The position numbers and the translations under genes were made by a program. The notes beneath the pieces were generated by a model. It was not told where the DNA came from. It saw only the letters and a list, made by a program, of their open reading frames with translations, and did no database searches. 64,000 nt of DNA from Novacetimonas pomaceti (GTDB lineage Bacteria > Pseudomonadota > Alphaproteobacteria > Acetobacterales > Acetobacteraceae): the NCBI RefSeq assembly GCF_003207955.1, contig NZ_NOXG01000011.1:1-64000 (forward strand). Direction: 5' to 3'. Each line of letters begins with the position of its first letter. Positions within the stretch are counted from its first letter, which is position 1. Positions 25,006 to 32,471 of the stretch are shown here, in pieces.

Positions 25006-26562
25006 TCAACGCGCCTGACGCTGCCGGATATAGGCGTCGAGGCGGGCCGCATCCTCGTCAGTTACATGCAGCCCCATGCGCGAACGCCGCCACAGGATGT
25101 CCTCCACCGTTTCGGCGCGTTCATGGTCCATCAGGTAATCGATTTCGCGTGCCGTCAGGCCACCGCCAAAACCTTCCCCCATGTCGGCCGCCGATTTCGC
25201 GTCGCCCACGATATCCATCGCGCACGACCCGTAATTGCGCACCAGACGCCAGTGCTGGCTGGCGTCGAGGAAGGGCGTCGCCCGCGCGAAACGCGCCAGC
25301 GCGCCATCGAACCCGCCCGCGCCCAGGTCACCGCCCGGCAGCACGCGATCGGCCGTCCACCCCGCCGCCGACAGAACCGGCAGGAAAGGCCGCAGCTTTT
25401 CCAGCGCATGTTCGGCAAGGCGGCGATAGGTCGTGATCTTGCCCCCGAAAATCGACAGCAGCGGCGCCTGCCCGTTGGCCGCGTCGATATCAAGGACATA
25501 ATCGCGCGTCACGGCCGAGGCATTTTTCGACGCATCGTCATAAAGCGGCCGCACCCCGGCATAGCTCCAGACCACGTCGTCGGGGGTCACCGGTTTCTTG
25601 AAATAGCGGCTGACGCTTTCACACAGGTAGCGGATTTCCTCGGGCGAGATCTCGACCCGGCCCGGCGCCTGGGTCCACGGCACGTCGGTCGTGCCGATCA
25701 GGGTGAATTTCTGCTCGTACGGTATGGCGAACACGATCCGCTTGTCAGGGTTCTGCAGGATATAGGCCTGCTCCCCGTCAAACATGCGCGGCACGACGAT
25801 ATGGCTGCCCTTGACCAGGCGGACATGCTTGTCGGTCTGGATGCGGGCGCGGTCACGCAGGATTTCGCTGACCCACGGGCCGCCGGCATTGACCAGGACG
25901 CGGGCACGCACGGTTTCGCGCGAACCGTCGCGCACATTCTCGATCACCGCCGACCATACGCCATTGGTGCGCTGCGCGCTGACCATGCGGGTGCGGGTGC
26001 GGACATCCGCGCCACGGGCCACCGCGTCCATGGCATTGAGCACCACAAGCCGGCTGTCCTGCACCCATCCGTCGGAATAGGCGAATCCCTTGACGCATGT
26101 CCCGTTCAGCGGGGCGCCGACGGGGCTGGTGGCGAAGTTCACCGACTTCGACTTTGGCAGGGTCATGTGCCCGGCCAGGTGGTCGTACAGGAACAGCCCC
26201 ATCCGCAGCATCCACGCCGGTCGCGCCTGCGGGGCATAGGGCAGGATGAAACGCATCGGCCAGATGATGTGCGGCGCAATGCGCAGCAGCCGCTCACGCT
26301 CGATCAGGGCCTCGCGCACCAGCCGGAATTCATAATATTCCAGATAGCGCAGGCCGCCGTGAATCAGCTTGGTGCTGGCGGACGAGGTATGACTTGCGAA
26401 GTCATCCTGCTCCACCAGCAGGACGGAGGCACCCCGGCCCACCGCATCGCGCGCGATGCCGGCGCCGTTTATGCCCCCGCCCACAACCAGCATATCGACC
26501 GTCTTGCCATTGTCGCGTGGCATCTGGGACGATGGCTGGGACGTTTCATCCATGGACAGCAT
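25006..26562 (-). CDS. glpD: Aerobic glycerol-3-phosphate dehydrogenase
   Basis: A 518-residue membrane-associated flavoprotein: FAD fold MLVVGGGINGAGIARDAVGR near residue 24, STKLIHGGLRYLEYYEFRLV, and the C-terminal DAO domain ending in a basic tail. It oxidises glycerol-3-phosphate to dihydroxyacetone phosphate and reduces ubiquinone. The start at 26562 has a strong AGGAGG; a long AT-rich frame extension upstream is discarded. It is the first gene of the glpD-glpK-glpX-fba-glpR operon, with a near-perfect GlpR operator 20 bp upstream of the start codon. Confidence 0.96.
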   Translation of the reverse strand: MLSMDETSQPSSQMPRDNGKTVDMLVVGGGINGAGIARDAVGRGASVLLVEQDDFASHTSSASTKLIHGGLRYLEYYEFRLVREALIERERLLRIAPHIIWPMRFILPYAPQARPAWMLRMGLFLYDHLAGHMTLPKSKSVNFATSPVGAPLNGTCVKGFAYSDGWVQDSRLVVLNAMDAVARGADVRTRTRMVSAQRTNGVWSAVIENVRDGSRETVRARVLVNAGGPWVSEILRDRARIQTDKHVRLVKGSHIVVPRMFDGEQAYILQNPDKRIVFAIPYEQKFTLIGTTDVPWTQAPGRVEISPEEIRYLCESVSRYFKKPVTPDDVVWSYAGVRPLYDDASKNASAVTRDYVLDIDAANGQAPLLSIFGGKITTYRRLAEHALEKLRPFLPVLSAAGWTADRVLPGGDLGAGGFDGALARFARATPFLDASQHWRLVRNYGSCAMDIVGDAKSAADMGEGFGGGLTAREIDYLMDHERAETVEDILWRRSRMGLHVTDEDAARLDAYIRQRQAR

Positions 26563-26581
26563 GTGCGTAATTCCTCCTGAA

Positions 26582-26599
26582 ATGTTCGTAAACGAACAT
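26582..26599. promoter_or_regulatory. GlpR operator upstream of glpD
   Basis: ATGTTCGTAAACGAACAT is a perfect inverted repeat of seven bases (ATGTTCG / CGAACAT) around TAAA. Including flanks it matches 19 of 20 positions of the E. coli GlpR consensus WATKYTCGWWAWCGAWMATW as I remember it. It overlaps the region just upstream of the glpD ribosome-binding site, where a repressor would block transcription. Confidence 0.88.
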
Positions 26600-26830
26600 G
26601 TTTGGGTTTTCAATATGCCTTCTGCACTTATTCCATCGACAGGAACCAGGGGAAAGAATTCGGAAAGTCCATTCCATACAAACCATTTCTGGCGGAAATC
26701 CGTCATCCGATGCCATATCCCATGCCACCACGAATTGCGCGGTATCGCACATCTTCCTGTTGCGACAGCATCCGCAATTCCCATGGTGCAATGCACAAAA
26801 TACTTTATTGTAATACGTTAGTTACCGGTT

Positions 26831-26858
26831 TTGTTTGCTGCATAAAATTTTTTATAAT
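26831..26858 (+). promoter_or_regulatory. Possible glpF promoter
   Basis: TTGTTT (26831-26836) and a perfect TATAAT (26853-26858) with 16 bases between them, in an AT-rich stretch upstream of glpF. The second GlpR operator lies about 50 bp downstream, a suitable position for roadblock repression. The -35 box is weak. Confidence 0.45.
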
Positions 26859-26911
26859 GTTGCCGTCAAATTGTACCCGACCCACTGAAAATAATCATTT
26901 TGAAGCGACGC

Positions 26912-26929
26912 ATGTTCGTTTAAGAACAT
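26912..26929. promoter_or_regulatory. GlpR operator upstream of glpF
   Basis: ATGTTCGTTTAAGAACAT has the same half-sites as the glpD operator with one mismatch in the right arm, and fits about 17-18 of 20 consensus positions. It is 81 bp before the glpF start codon. Confidence 0.78.
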
Positions 26930-27010
26930 ACCAGATCGCAAAGATCGGGGCTCAAGGGCCGATAACGGCCTGTTTCCATTGACCGAACAAAAAAGAACAA
27001 AGCAGGTCCG

Positions 27011-27886
27011 ATGTTCATAAACAGACAATTCTTCGGGGAGCTGATCTCCGAATGCCTCGCCGTCATGATTATCGTGCTGATCGGCGATTCCGTTGCCGCC
27101 ATGTACACGCTGTATGATCCCAGCCCGTACAAGCTGTCCTACTGGGGCGTGTGCATCGTATGGGGTCTGGGGGTCACGATCGCCATCTACATCACCGGCA
27201 GCGTATCGGGCACCCACGCGAACCCGGCGGTTTCCGTGTCGCTGGCGCTGTATCGCGGATTCCCGTGGCGCAAGGTGCTGCCCTATTGCGGGGCGCAGGT
27301 CCTGGGGGGAATGATTGGCGCGATGCTGGTCTATGTCATGTACCAGCCGGTGATCGACCATTACAACCTGGCGCATCACCTTGACCGGGCCAGCGATGGC
27401 GGGGCGGCGGGTGTCTTTTTCACCCATCCGGGGGAATTCGTGACGCCCATGCATGCCCTGCTGGATGAAACCATCCTGACGGCGCTGCTGCTGTTCGGCA
27501 TCTTTGCCGTGACGTGCGAATACAACACGCAGGCCCCGCAGGCGAATTCCAGCGCCCTGATCATCGGCCTGCTTGTCGCGTCCATCGGGGCGTGCGCGGG
27601 TTATCTGGAAAGCTGGGCCATCAATCCGGCGCGTGATTTCGGCCCCCGTCTGTTCTGCTTTCTGGGCGGATGGAAATATTCCGCCCTTCCGGGACCCGAC
27701 GGTTTCTGGTGGGTGCCCATTGTCGGCCCGCTGTGCGGGGGCGTGATCGGCGCCGGGGCCTACCAGTTCCTGGTGCGTCCCTTCATTCCCCGTCCCACCC
27801 CGGAAATCCCGGTGGTTCACAAGGCCACGGTCCGCGAGGATATCGCCCCCCTGCCCGTAACAGGGACCACCGGGCAGGAGGCCTGA
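27011..27886 (+). CDS. glpF: Glycerol facilitator (MIP-family aquaglyceroporin)
   Basis: A 291-residue MIP channel with six membrane segments and both pore motifs, NPA in GTHANPAVSVSLALYRG (near residue 71) and in AINPARDFGPRLF (near 206). The Asp-Arg following the second NPA is typical of the glycerol-conducting subgroup. It lets glycerol equilibrate across the inner membrane, where GlpK traps it. It is divergent from glpD, with a shared 450-bp control region holding two GlpR operators. The C-terminal 25 residues are a longer hydrophilic tail than in E. coli GlpF. Confidence 0.94.
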   Translation: MFINRQFFGELISECLAVMIIVLIGDSVAAMYTLYDPSPYKLSYWGVCIVWGLGVTIAIYITGSVSGTHANPAVSVSLALYRGFPWRKVLPYCGAQVLGGMIGAMLVYVMYQPVIDHYNLAHHLDRASDGGAAGVFFTHPGEFVTPMHALLDETILTALLLFGIFAVTCEYNTQAPQANSSALIIGLLVASIGACAGYLESWAINPARDFGPRLFCFLGGWKYSALPGPDGFWWVPIVGPLCGGVIGAGAYQFLVRPFIPRPTPEIPVVHKATVREDIAPLPVTGTTGQEA

Positions 27887-27906
27887 AAAGGTCGCTCCAA
27901 CAGCAG

Positions 27907-27936
27907 ACAGGCCGGGCAGTCCAATGCCCGGCCTGT
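27907..27936. terminator. Hairpin between the convergent glpF and Lrp-type genes
   Basis: ACAGGCCGGGCA and TGCCCGGCCTGT pair perfectly over 12 bp around a 6-base loop, 20 bp after the glpF stop and 15 bp beyond the stop of the convergent regulator. It probably acts as a bidirectional terminator, though T-runs are short. Confidence 0.65.
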
Positions 27937-27951
27937 TGTGCGATTCGCGGT

Positions 27952-28401
27952 TCAGGACAGTTTGCGGATGACGGTCCTGATGGCGAAATTGCTCTGGATA
28001 CGGGCAACACCCGGCATGCGTGACAGCTCCTCCTTGTGGATGCGTTCATAATCGGCCGTGTCGCGGGCCTCCACCCGCAGCAGGTAATCCGCATCCCCCG
28101 TCATCAGGTAACATTCGCGCACGTCGGGGCATTCGCGGACCCGTGCCTCAAAACGGCGCTGGCATTCATCGGTCTGCCGTTCCAGGGTGATCTGCACGAT
28201 CACGGTCGTCATGCCATGAACCGAACGTTCGTCGATCATGGCGCGATATCCGCAGATAACCCCCTGATTTTCCAAAAGCCTGACACGACGCAGGCAGGCC
28301 GAGGGCGACAGCCCCACCTTCTGCGCCAGCTCCGCGTTCGTCATCCGTCCGTCATGGGACAGATGACGCAGGATGGCATCATTCACCCGGTCCACGATCA
28401 T
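27952..28401 (-). CDS. Lrp/AsnC-family regulator of the D-alanine operon (DadR-like)
   Basis: A protein of about 149 residues from ATG 28401 (upstream ATGs at 28419 and 28428 are possible). It has the N-terminal helix-turn-helix (MTNAELAQKVGLSPSACLRR) and the RAM ligand-binding domain (ECYLMTGDADYLLRVEARDT). It is divergent from alr-dadA, exactly as Lrp-type DadR is placed next to dadAX in pseudomonads, so it probably activates that operon in response to alanine. Two inverted repeats lie between the divergent genes. Confidence 0.88.
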   Translation of the reverse strand: MIVDRVNDAILRHLSHDGRMTNAELAQKVGLSPSACLRRVRLLENQGVICGYRAMIDERSVHGMTTVIVQITLERQTDECQRRFEARVRECPDVRECYLMTGDADYLLRVEARDTADYERIHKEELSRMPGVARIQSNFAIRTVIRKLS

Positions 28402-28440
28402 GATACAATATTCCGCCATTATGCGCATTTTCTTGCGCGA

Positions 28441-28478
28441 CAGAAGAATGTGTTAGCATCTTCTGCCATTGAATGGCA
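28441..28478. promoter_or_regulatory. Two overlapping inverted repeats in the lrp-type/alr divergent region
   Basis: CAGAAGA (28441-28447) pairs with TCTTCTG (28459-28465) around an 11-base AT-rich spacer, and TGCCATT-G-AATGGCA (28464-28478) is a second perfect 7-1-7 palindrome overlapping it by two bases. Lrp-type proteins bind such dyads, often in tandem, so these are the best operator candidates for the neighbouring regulator. Confidence 0.6.
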
Positions 28479-28512
28479 GGACATTTCATTTCGATCCAAC
28501 ATAGGATTTTCC

Positions 28513-29715
28513 ATGCCTTCCCCCATGCCGGAACCTGTGCCCGTGTCGATACCATCCCCCGCCAGCACACCCGCCCCCAGCGCATCCACCCCCAGCACGT
28601 CCACCCACTGGCCGCGTCACCGCGCGGGCGCCAGCCTGAGAATCGACCTTGGCGCGATTGCCGACAATTACCGCCTGCTCCGCCAGAAGGTCGGGGCGGG
28701 GACGACATGCGCGGCGGTGGTGAAGGCGGATGCCTACGGGCTGGGTCTGGCGCAGGTCGCGCCGGCGCTGGAACGTGCGGGGGCGGATCATTTCTATGTC
28801 GCGCACCTGGAGGAAGGACTCGCCCTGCGGCGCCATGTCGCCCCGACGGCGCGGATCTTTGTCCTTCATGGTCCCCTGCCGGAAACGGAAGAGGAATTCG
28901 TGGCGCACGGCCTGACACCCGTCCTCAATTCCATGGAACAGATCGCGGGCTGGCGCGAACTGGCGCGGCGTGAGGGCCGGATCCTGCCTGCGGTCATCCA
29001 GCTTGACACCGGCATGTCGCGCTTCGGGCTTTCGATGTCCGACGTGCGCGCCATCGCGGATGATGCCACCGTGCTGCAGGGCATCGATCCCTGCCTGATC
29101 ATCAGCCACCTTGCCTGCGCCGACACGCCGGACAATCCCGCCAACGCGCAGCAGCGCGCGCAGCTGATCCGCATGGCGGCACTGCTGCCCCCGGCCCCGC
29201 TGGCGCTGTCGGCATCATCGGGGATTTTCCTTGGCCCCGACTACCACTTTGACATGGTCCGCCCGGGTGCGGCCCTGTATGGCATCGCGCCCAACGAAAC
29301 CGCGCCCAACCCGCTGCGCCCCGTCGTGAAGCTGAGCGCGCGCATCCTGCAGATCCGTGACATCGCGCCGGGCGATGGCGTGGGATACGGCCTGACCTAT
29401 CGCGCGACGCGCCCACGGCGCATTGCCACGATAGGGGCCGGATATGCCGACGGATGCCTGCGACAGGGCGCGGGCCATGGGGCGGCATGGTTCGGGGACA
29501 CACGCCTGCCGATCCTGGGCCGCATTTCCATGGATTCCATCACCATCGACATCACGGACGTACCTGCGGGGCAACTGGCACCCGACATGGCGGTGGACCT
29601 GCTGGGTCCCCATCATAGCGTCGATGCTGCGGCGCGCGCCGCCGGCACGATCGGGTACGAGATCCTGACTTCCCTCGGCCATCGCTATCACCGCACCTAT
29701 GTCGCCGGGGGCTGA
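28513..29715 (+). CDS. alr: Alanine racemase, catabolic type
   Basis: A 400-residue fold-III PLP enzyme. After an unusual N-terminal extension of about 35 residues made almost only of Pro, Ser, Thr and Ala, the domain begins at LRIDLGAIADNYRLLRQKVG. The PLP lysine is in AAVVKADAYGLG, the second catalytic tyrosine in GDGVGYGLTYRA, and LGRISMDSITIDITDVP matches the C-terminal domain. It interconverts L- and D-alanine. Because dadA follows 40 bp downstream it is probably the catabolic DadX-type racemase, although it could also supply cell-wall D-alanine if it is the only copy. Confidence 0.93.
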   Translation: MPSPMPEPVPVSIPSPASTPAPSASTPSTSTHWPRHRAGASLRIDLGAIADNYRLLRQKVGAGTTCAAVVKADAYGLGLAQVAPALERAGADHFYVAHLEEGLALRRHVAPTARIFVLHGPLPETEEEFVAHGLTPVLNSMEQIAGWRELARREGRILPAVIQLDTGMSRFGLSMSDVRAIADDATVLQGIDPCLIISHLACADTPDNPANAQQRAQLIRMAALLPPAPLALSASSGIFLGPDYHFDMVRPGAALYGIAPNETAPNPLRPVVKLSARILQIRDIAPGDGVGYGLTYRATRPRRIATIGAGYADGCLRQGAGHGAAWFGDTRLPILGRISMDSITIDITDVPAGQLAPDMAVDLLGPHHSVDAAARAAGTIGYEILTSLGHRYHRTYVAGG

Positions 29716-29755
29716 GGCCTGTCTTCATCATCTTTTGCACGAAAGCATAAGCGCA

Positions 29756-31012
29756 ATGAAAATCATCGTTCTGGGTAGCGGTGTCGTCGGCGTCACATCG
29801 GCGTGGTATCTGGCACAGGCAGGCCACGAGGTCACGGTCGTCGACCGTCAGCCCGCCGCAGGCCTGGAAACCAGTTTTGCCAATGCGGGGCAGGTTTCGC
29901 CGGGATATTCCGCCCCGTGGGCCGGGCCGGGCGTGCCGCTGAAATCCATTCAGTGGCTTCTGATGAAATACCGTCCCTTCGTGTTCTGGCCGATGCCCGA
30001 CCCGCACCTGTGGTCGTGGCTGCTCAAGATGCTCGAAAACTGCACGACCGCCGCGTATGACCGCAACAAGGGACGGATGGTGCGTCTGGCGGAATACAGC
30101 CGCGATGTCATGCGCGACCTGCGCGCCAGCACGGGCATTACCTATGACGACCGTCAGCAGGGCACGCTGCAGGTATTCCGCACGCAAAAGCAGGTGGACG
30201 CCGCCGCCAAGGATATCAGCGTGCTTGAACAGTACAAGGTCGGGTACGAGGTGCTGGACGCGGCCGGATGCATCGCAGCCGAGCCCGGCCTGGCGAGCGC
30301 GCGTGACAAGATCGTGGGCGGCCTGCGACTGCCGGGGGACGAAACCGGCGATGCGTTCAAGTTCACCCAGACCCTTGCGGCCATGGCGGCAAAGGCTGGC
30401 GTCGAATTTCTCTATGACACGCAGATCCGCGCCCTGCATGCCGATGGCGGAAAAATTACGGGCGTGCAGACGAGCCGGGGCAAGCTGACGGCGGATTCCT
30501 ATGTCCTGTCCCTTGGCAGCTATTCCCCGGCGCTTGTGCGCTCCCTCGGGCTGGATCTGCCGATTTACCCGGTCAAGGGATATTCCATCACCGCGCCGAT
30601 CATCAACGAGGACCGCGCGCCGGTTTCCACCATCATGGACGAAACGTTCAAGATCGGCATCACCCGCCTGGGGTCGCGCACCCGCGTCGGGGGCACCGCC
30701 GAACTGGCCGGGTTCAGCAAGCGCCTGCGCAAGCCCCGGCGCGAAACGCTTGAGCACTCGCTGACCGATCTTTTCCCCGGCGGCAACAACCTGTCGGAGG
30801 CAACGTTCTGGACCGGCCTGCGTCCCATGACACCCGATGGCACCCCCATCATCGGGCGCACGCGCTACGACAACCTGTTCCTCAATACCGGGCATGGCAC
30901 GCTGGGCTGGACCATGGCCTGCGGATCGGGCCGTGTGCTGGCGGACATCATGTCGGGACGCATGCCCGAAATCCCGCATGAAGATCTCGGGCTGGTGCGC
31001 TACGGACACTGA
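29756..31012 (+). CDS. dadA: D-amino acid dehydrogenase small subunit
   Basis: A 418-residue FAD-dependent DAO-family enzyme: IIVLGSGVVGVTSAWYLAQA at the N-terminus, GLETSFANAGQVSPGYSAPW, and the C-terminal RPMTPDGTPIIGRTRYDNLF and TGHGTLGWTMACGSG. It oxidatively deaminates D-alanine to pyruvate and ammonia and passes electrons to the respiratory chain. ATG 29756 begins directly at the FAD fold. With alr and the divergent Lrp-type regulator it forms a complete alanine-catabolic unit. Confidence 0.95.
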   Translation: MKIIVLGSGVVGVTSAWYLAQAGHEVTVVDRQPAAGLETSFANAGQVSPGYSAPWAGPGVPLKSIQWLLMKYRPFVFWPMPDPHLWSWLLKMLENCTTAAYDRNKGRMVRLAEYSRDVMRDLRASTGITYDDRQQGTLQVFRTQKQVDAAAKDISVLEQYKVGYEVLDAAGCIAAEPGLASARDKIVGGLRLPGDETGDAFKFTQTLAAMAAKAGVEFLYDTQIRALHADGGKITGVQTSRGKLTADSYVLSLGSYSPALVRSLGLDLPIYPVKGYSITAPIINEDRAPVSTIMDETFKIGITRLGSRTRVGGTAELAGFSKRLRKPRRETLEHSLTDLFPGGNNLSEATFWTGLRPMTPDGTPIIGRTRYDNLFLNTGHGTLGWTMACGSGRVLADIMSGRMPEIPHEDLGLVRYGH

Positions 31013-31023
31013 CCATACCTTCC

Positions 31024-31053
31024 GGCAGGCGGGGCTTGCATGCCCCGCCTGCC
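31024..31053. terminator. Hairpin between convergent dadA and gntP-type genes
   Basis: GGCAGGCGGGGC and GCCCCGCCTGCC form a perfect 12-bp stem with loop TTGCAT in the 49-bp gap between the two stop codons. It is likely a bidirectional terminator. Confidence 0.7.
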
Positions 31054-31061
31054 GCCTGCCC

Positions 31062-32444
31062 TTACCCCATGCCCATCCACCACAGCGCGGCGCACAGGAT
31101 CAGGCCACTCACCCCGATCAGCGTCTCGATGACCGACCATGTGGCGATTGTCTGCGGCACGGTCATGCCCAGCGCCTCCTTCACCTGCCAGAATCCGGAA
31201 TCGTTCAGCGGCCCGAACATCACGGCCCCGGACCCGGTCGCCAGCACCATCAGTTCAGGCGACACCCCATGCCCCTGCAGCATGATCGGACCGACCACCC
31301 CGGCCGTTGTTCCCATCGCGACTGTGGCCGACCCCACCGCAAGGCGCAGCGCGGACGCCATCAGCCACGCCAGCAGCAGCAGCGGGATATGCATGCCGAT
31401 GGCCGCTCCCGTGATGATCGCTGACAGGTTGCTTTCCATCAGTTCCTGCCCGAAGCCGCCCCCCGCCCCGATCATCAGGAACAGCGAGGCCAGCGGGGCA
31501 AGGGACTCATTGCTCAGCCGCAGCATGTCCTGGCGCGTCAGCCCCTGTCGCGCCCCCAGCGTGCAAAACGACAGCAGCACCGACAGCACCATCCCCACGT
31601 TCGGGTCACCGACAAAGCGCAGGACGATGCTGGCAAGGCTGTCCGGCGCGCAGACCAGCCGCGCGATGGAACCACCCAGCATCAGCACGACAGGGGCAAG
31701 TATGGTCAGCAGTGTTATGCCAAAGGATGGCAGGGGACGGCCACCGGAACCGTCATCAGGATGCTCACCCGGACGCGCACTGGCGCCCTGTAGCACCTCC
31801 CCGTGTCCCGCCGGCATGGGCACGGCGCCGAGGCGCGGCACGACAAATCCGGCATAAAGCGGCCCGGCGATGATGGCGATGGGAATGCTGAGCAGTATGC
31901 CCCAGACGATCAGGCGCCCCACGTCGGCATGATAGGCCGCCAGCGCGAACATCGCCCCCGGATGCGGGGGGACCAGCCCCTGCACCACCGAAAGGGCCGC
32001 CGTCATCGGCAGCGCCACCCTGAGCATCGGAAGCCCCGTCTGCCGCGCGACCGACATCGCAAGCGGGACCAGGATGACAAATCCGACCGTAAAGAAGACC
32101 GAGATCCCCACCAGAAGCCCGATCAGCATCATGGCCCATGCCATGTTCCGCCGTCCCGACAGGCGCACGACCGTCAGCGCGATCTGGTCCGCCCCCCCCG
32201 AAACCTCCAGCATCTTTCCCAGCATCGCGCCAAGGGCGATCACCGATGCGATCTGCCCCAGCACCTCCCCCGCCCCGTTTTCAAAGGCGCTGATGACGTG
32301 GGCGGGCGCCATGCCGGCACAAGTTCCCAGAAACAGCGACGTCAGGAACAGGGCGATGAACGGATGCAGTCTGCCGCGCTGGATCAGCACCACCGCCATG
32401 GCAATGGAAACCGCGACAATCGTGAACGCCAGCGAAACGGACAT
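31062..32444 (-). CDS. GntP-family gluconate:proton symporter
   Basis: A 460-residue transporter with about 12 hydrophobic segments and GntP-family motifs (GKMLEVSGGADQIALTVVRL, GLVPPHPGAMFALAAYH, MLRLSNESLAPLASLFLMIG, NDSGFWQVKEALGMT). The family imports gluconate, ketogluconate or similar acids. Gluconate is a major product and substrate in acetic acid bacteria. It starts 27 bp downstream of the outer-membrane factor gene and could be read through from the efflux operon, although the function differs. Confidence 0.88.
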   Translation of the reverse strand: MSVSLAFTIVAVSIAMAVVLIQRGRLHPFIALFLTSLFLGTCAGMAPAHVISAFENGAGEVLGQIASVIALGAMLGKMLEVSGGADQIALTVVRLSGRRNMAWAMMLIGLLVGISVFFTVGFVILVPLAMSVARQTGLPMLRVALPMTAALSVVQGLVPPHPGAMFALAAYHADVGRLIVWGILLSIPIAIIAGPLYAGFVVPRLGAVPMPAGHGEVLQGASARPGEHPDDGSGGRPLPSFGITLLTILAPVVLMLGGSIARLVCAPDSLASIVLRFVGDPNVGMVLSVLLSFCTLGARQGLTRQDMLRLSNESLAPLASLFLMIGAGGGFGQELMESNLSAIITGAAIGMHIPLLLLAWLMASALRLAVGSATVAMGTTAGVVGPIMLQGHGVSPELMVLATGSGAVMFGPLNDSGFWQVKEALGMTVPQTIATWSVIETLIGVSGLILCAALWWMGMG

Positions 32445-32471
32445 CCGTCTCCTTCCTTTCCCTCAAACAGG

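Noticed and set aside
27001..27030. Third GlpR-like site overlapping the glpF start codon
   Set aside because: Only one half-site resembles the consensus (TGTTCATAAAC); the other arm does not align.
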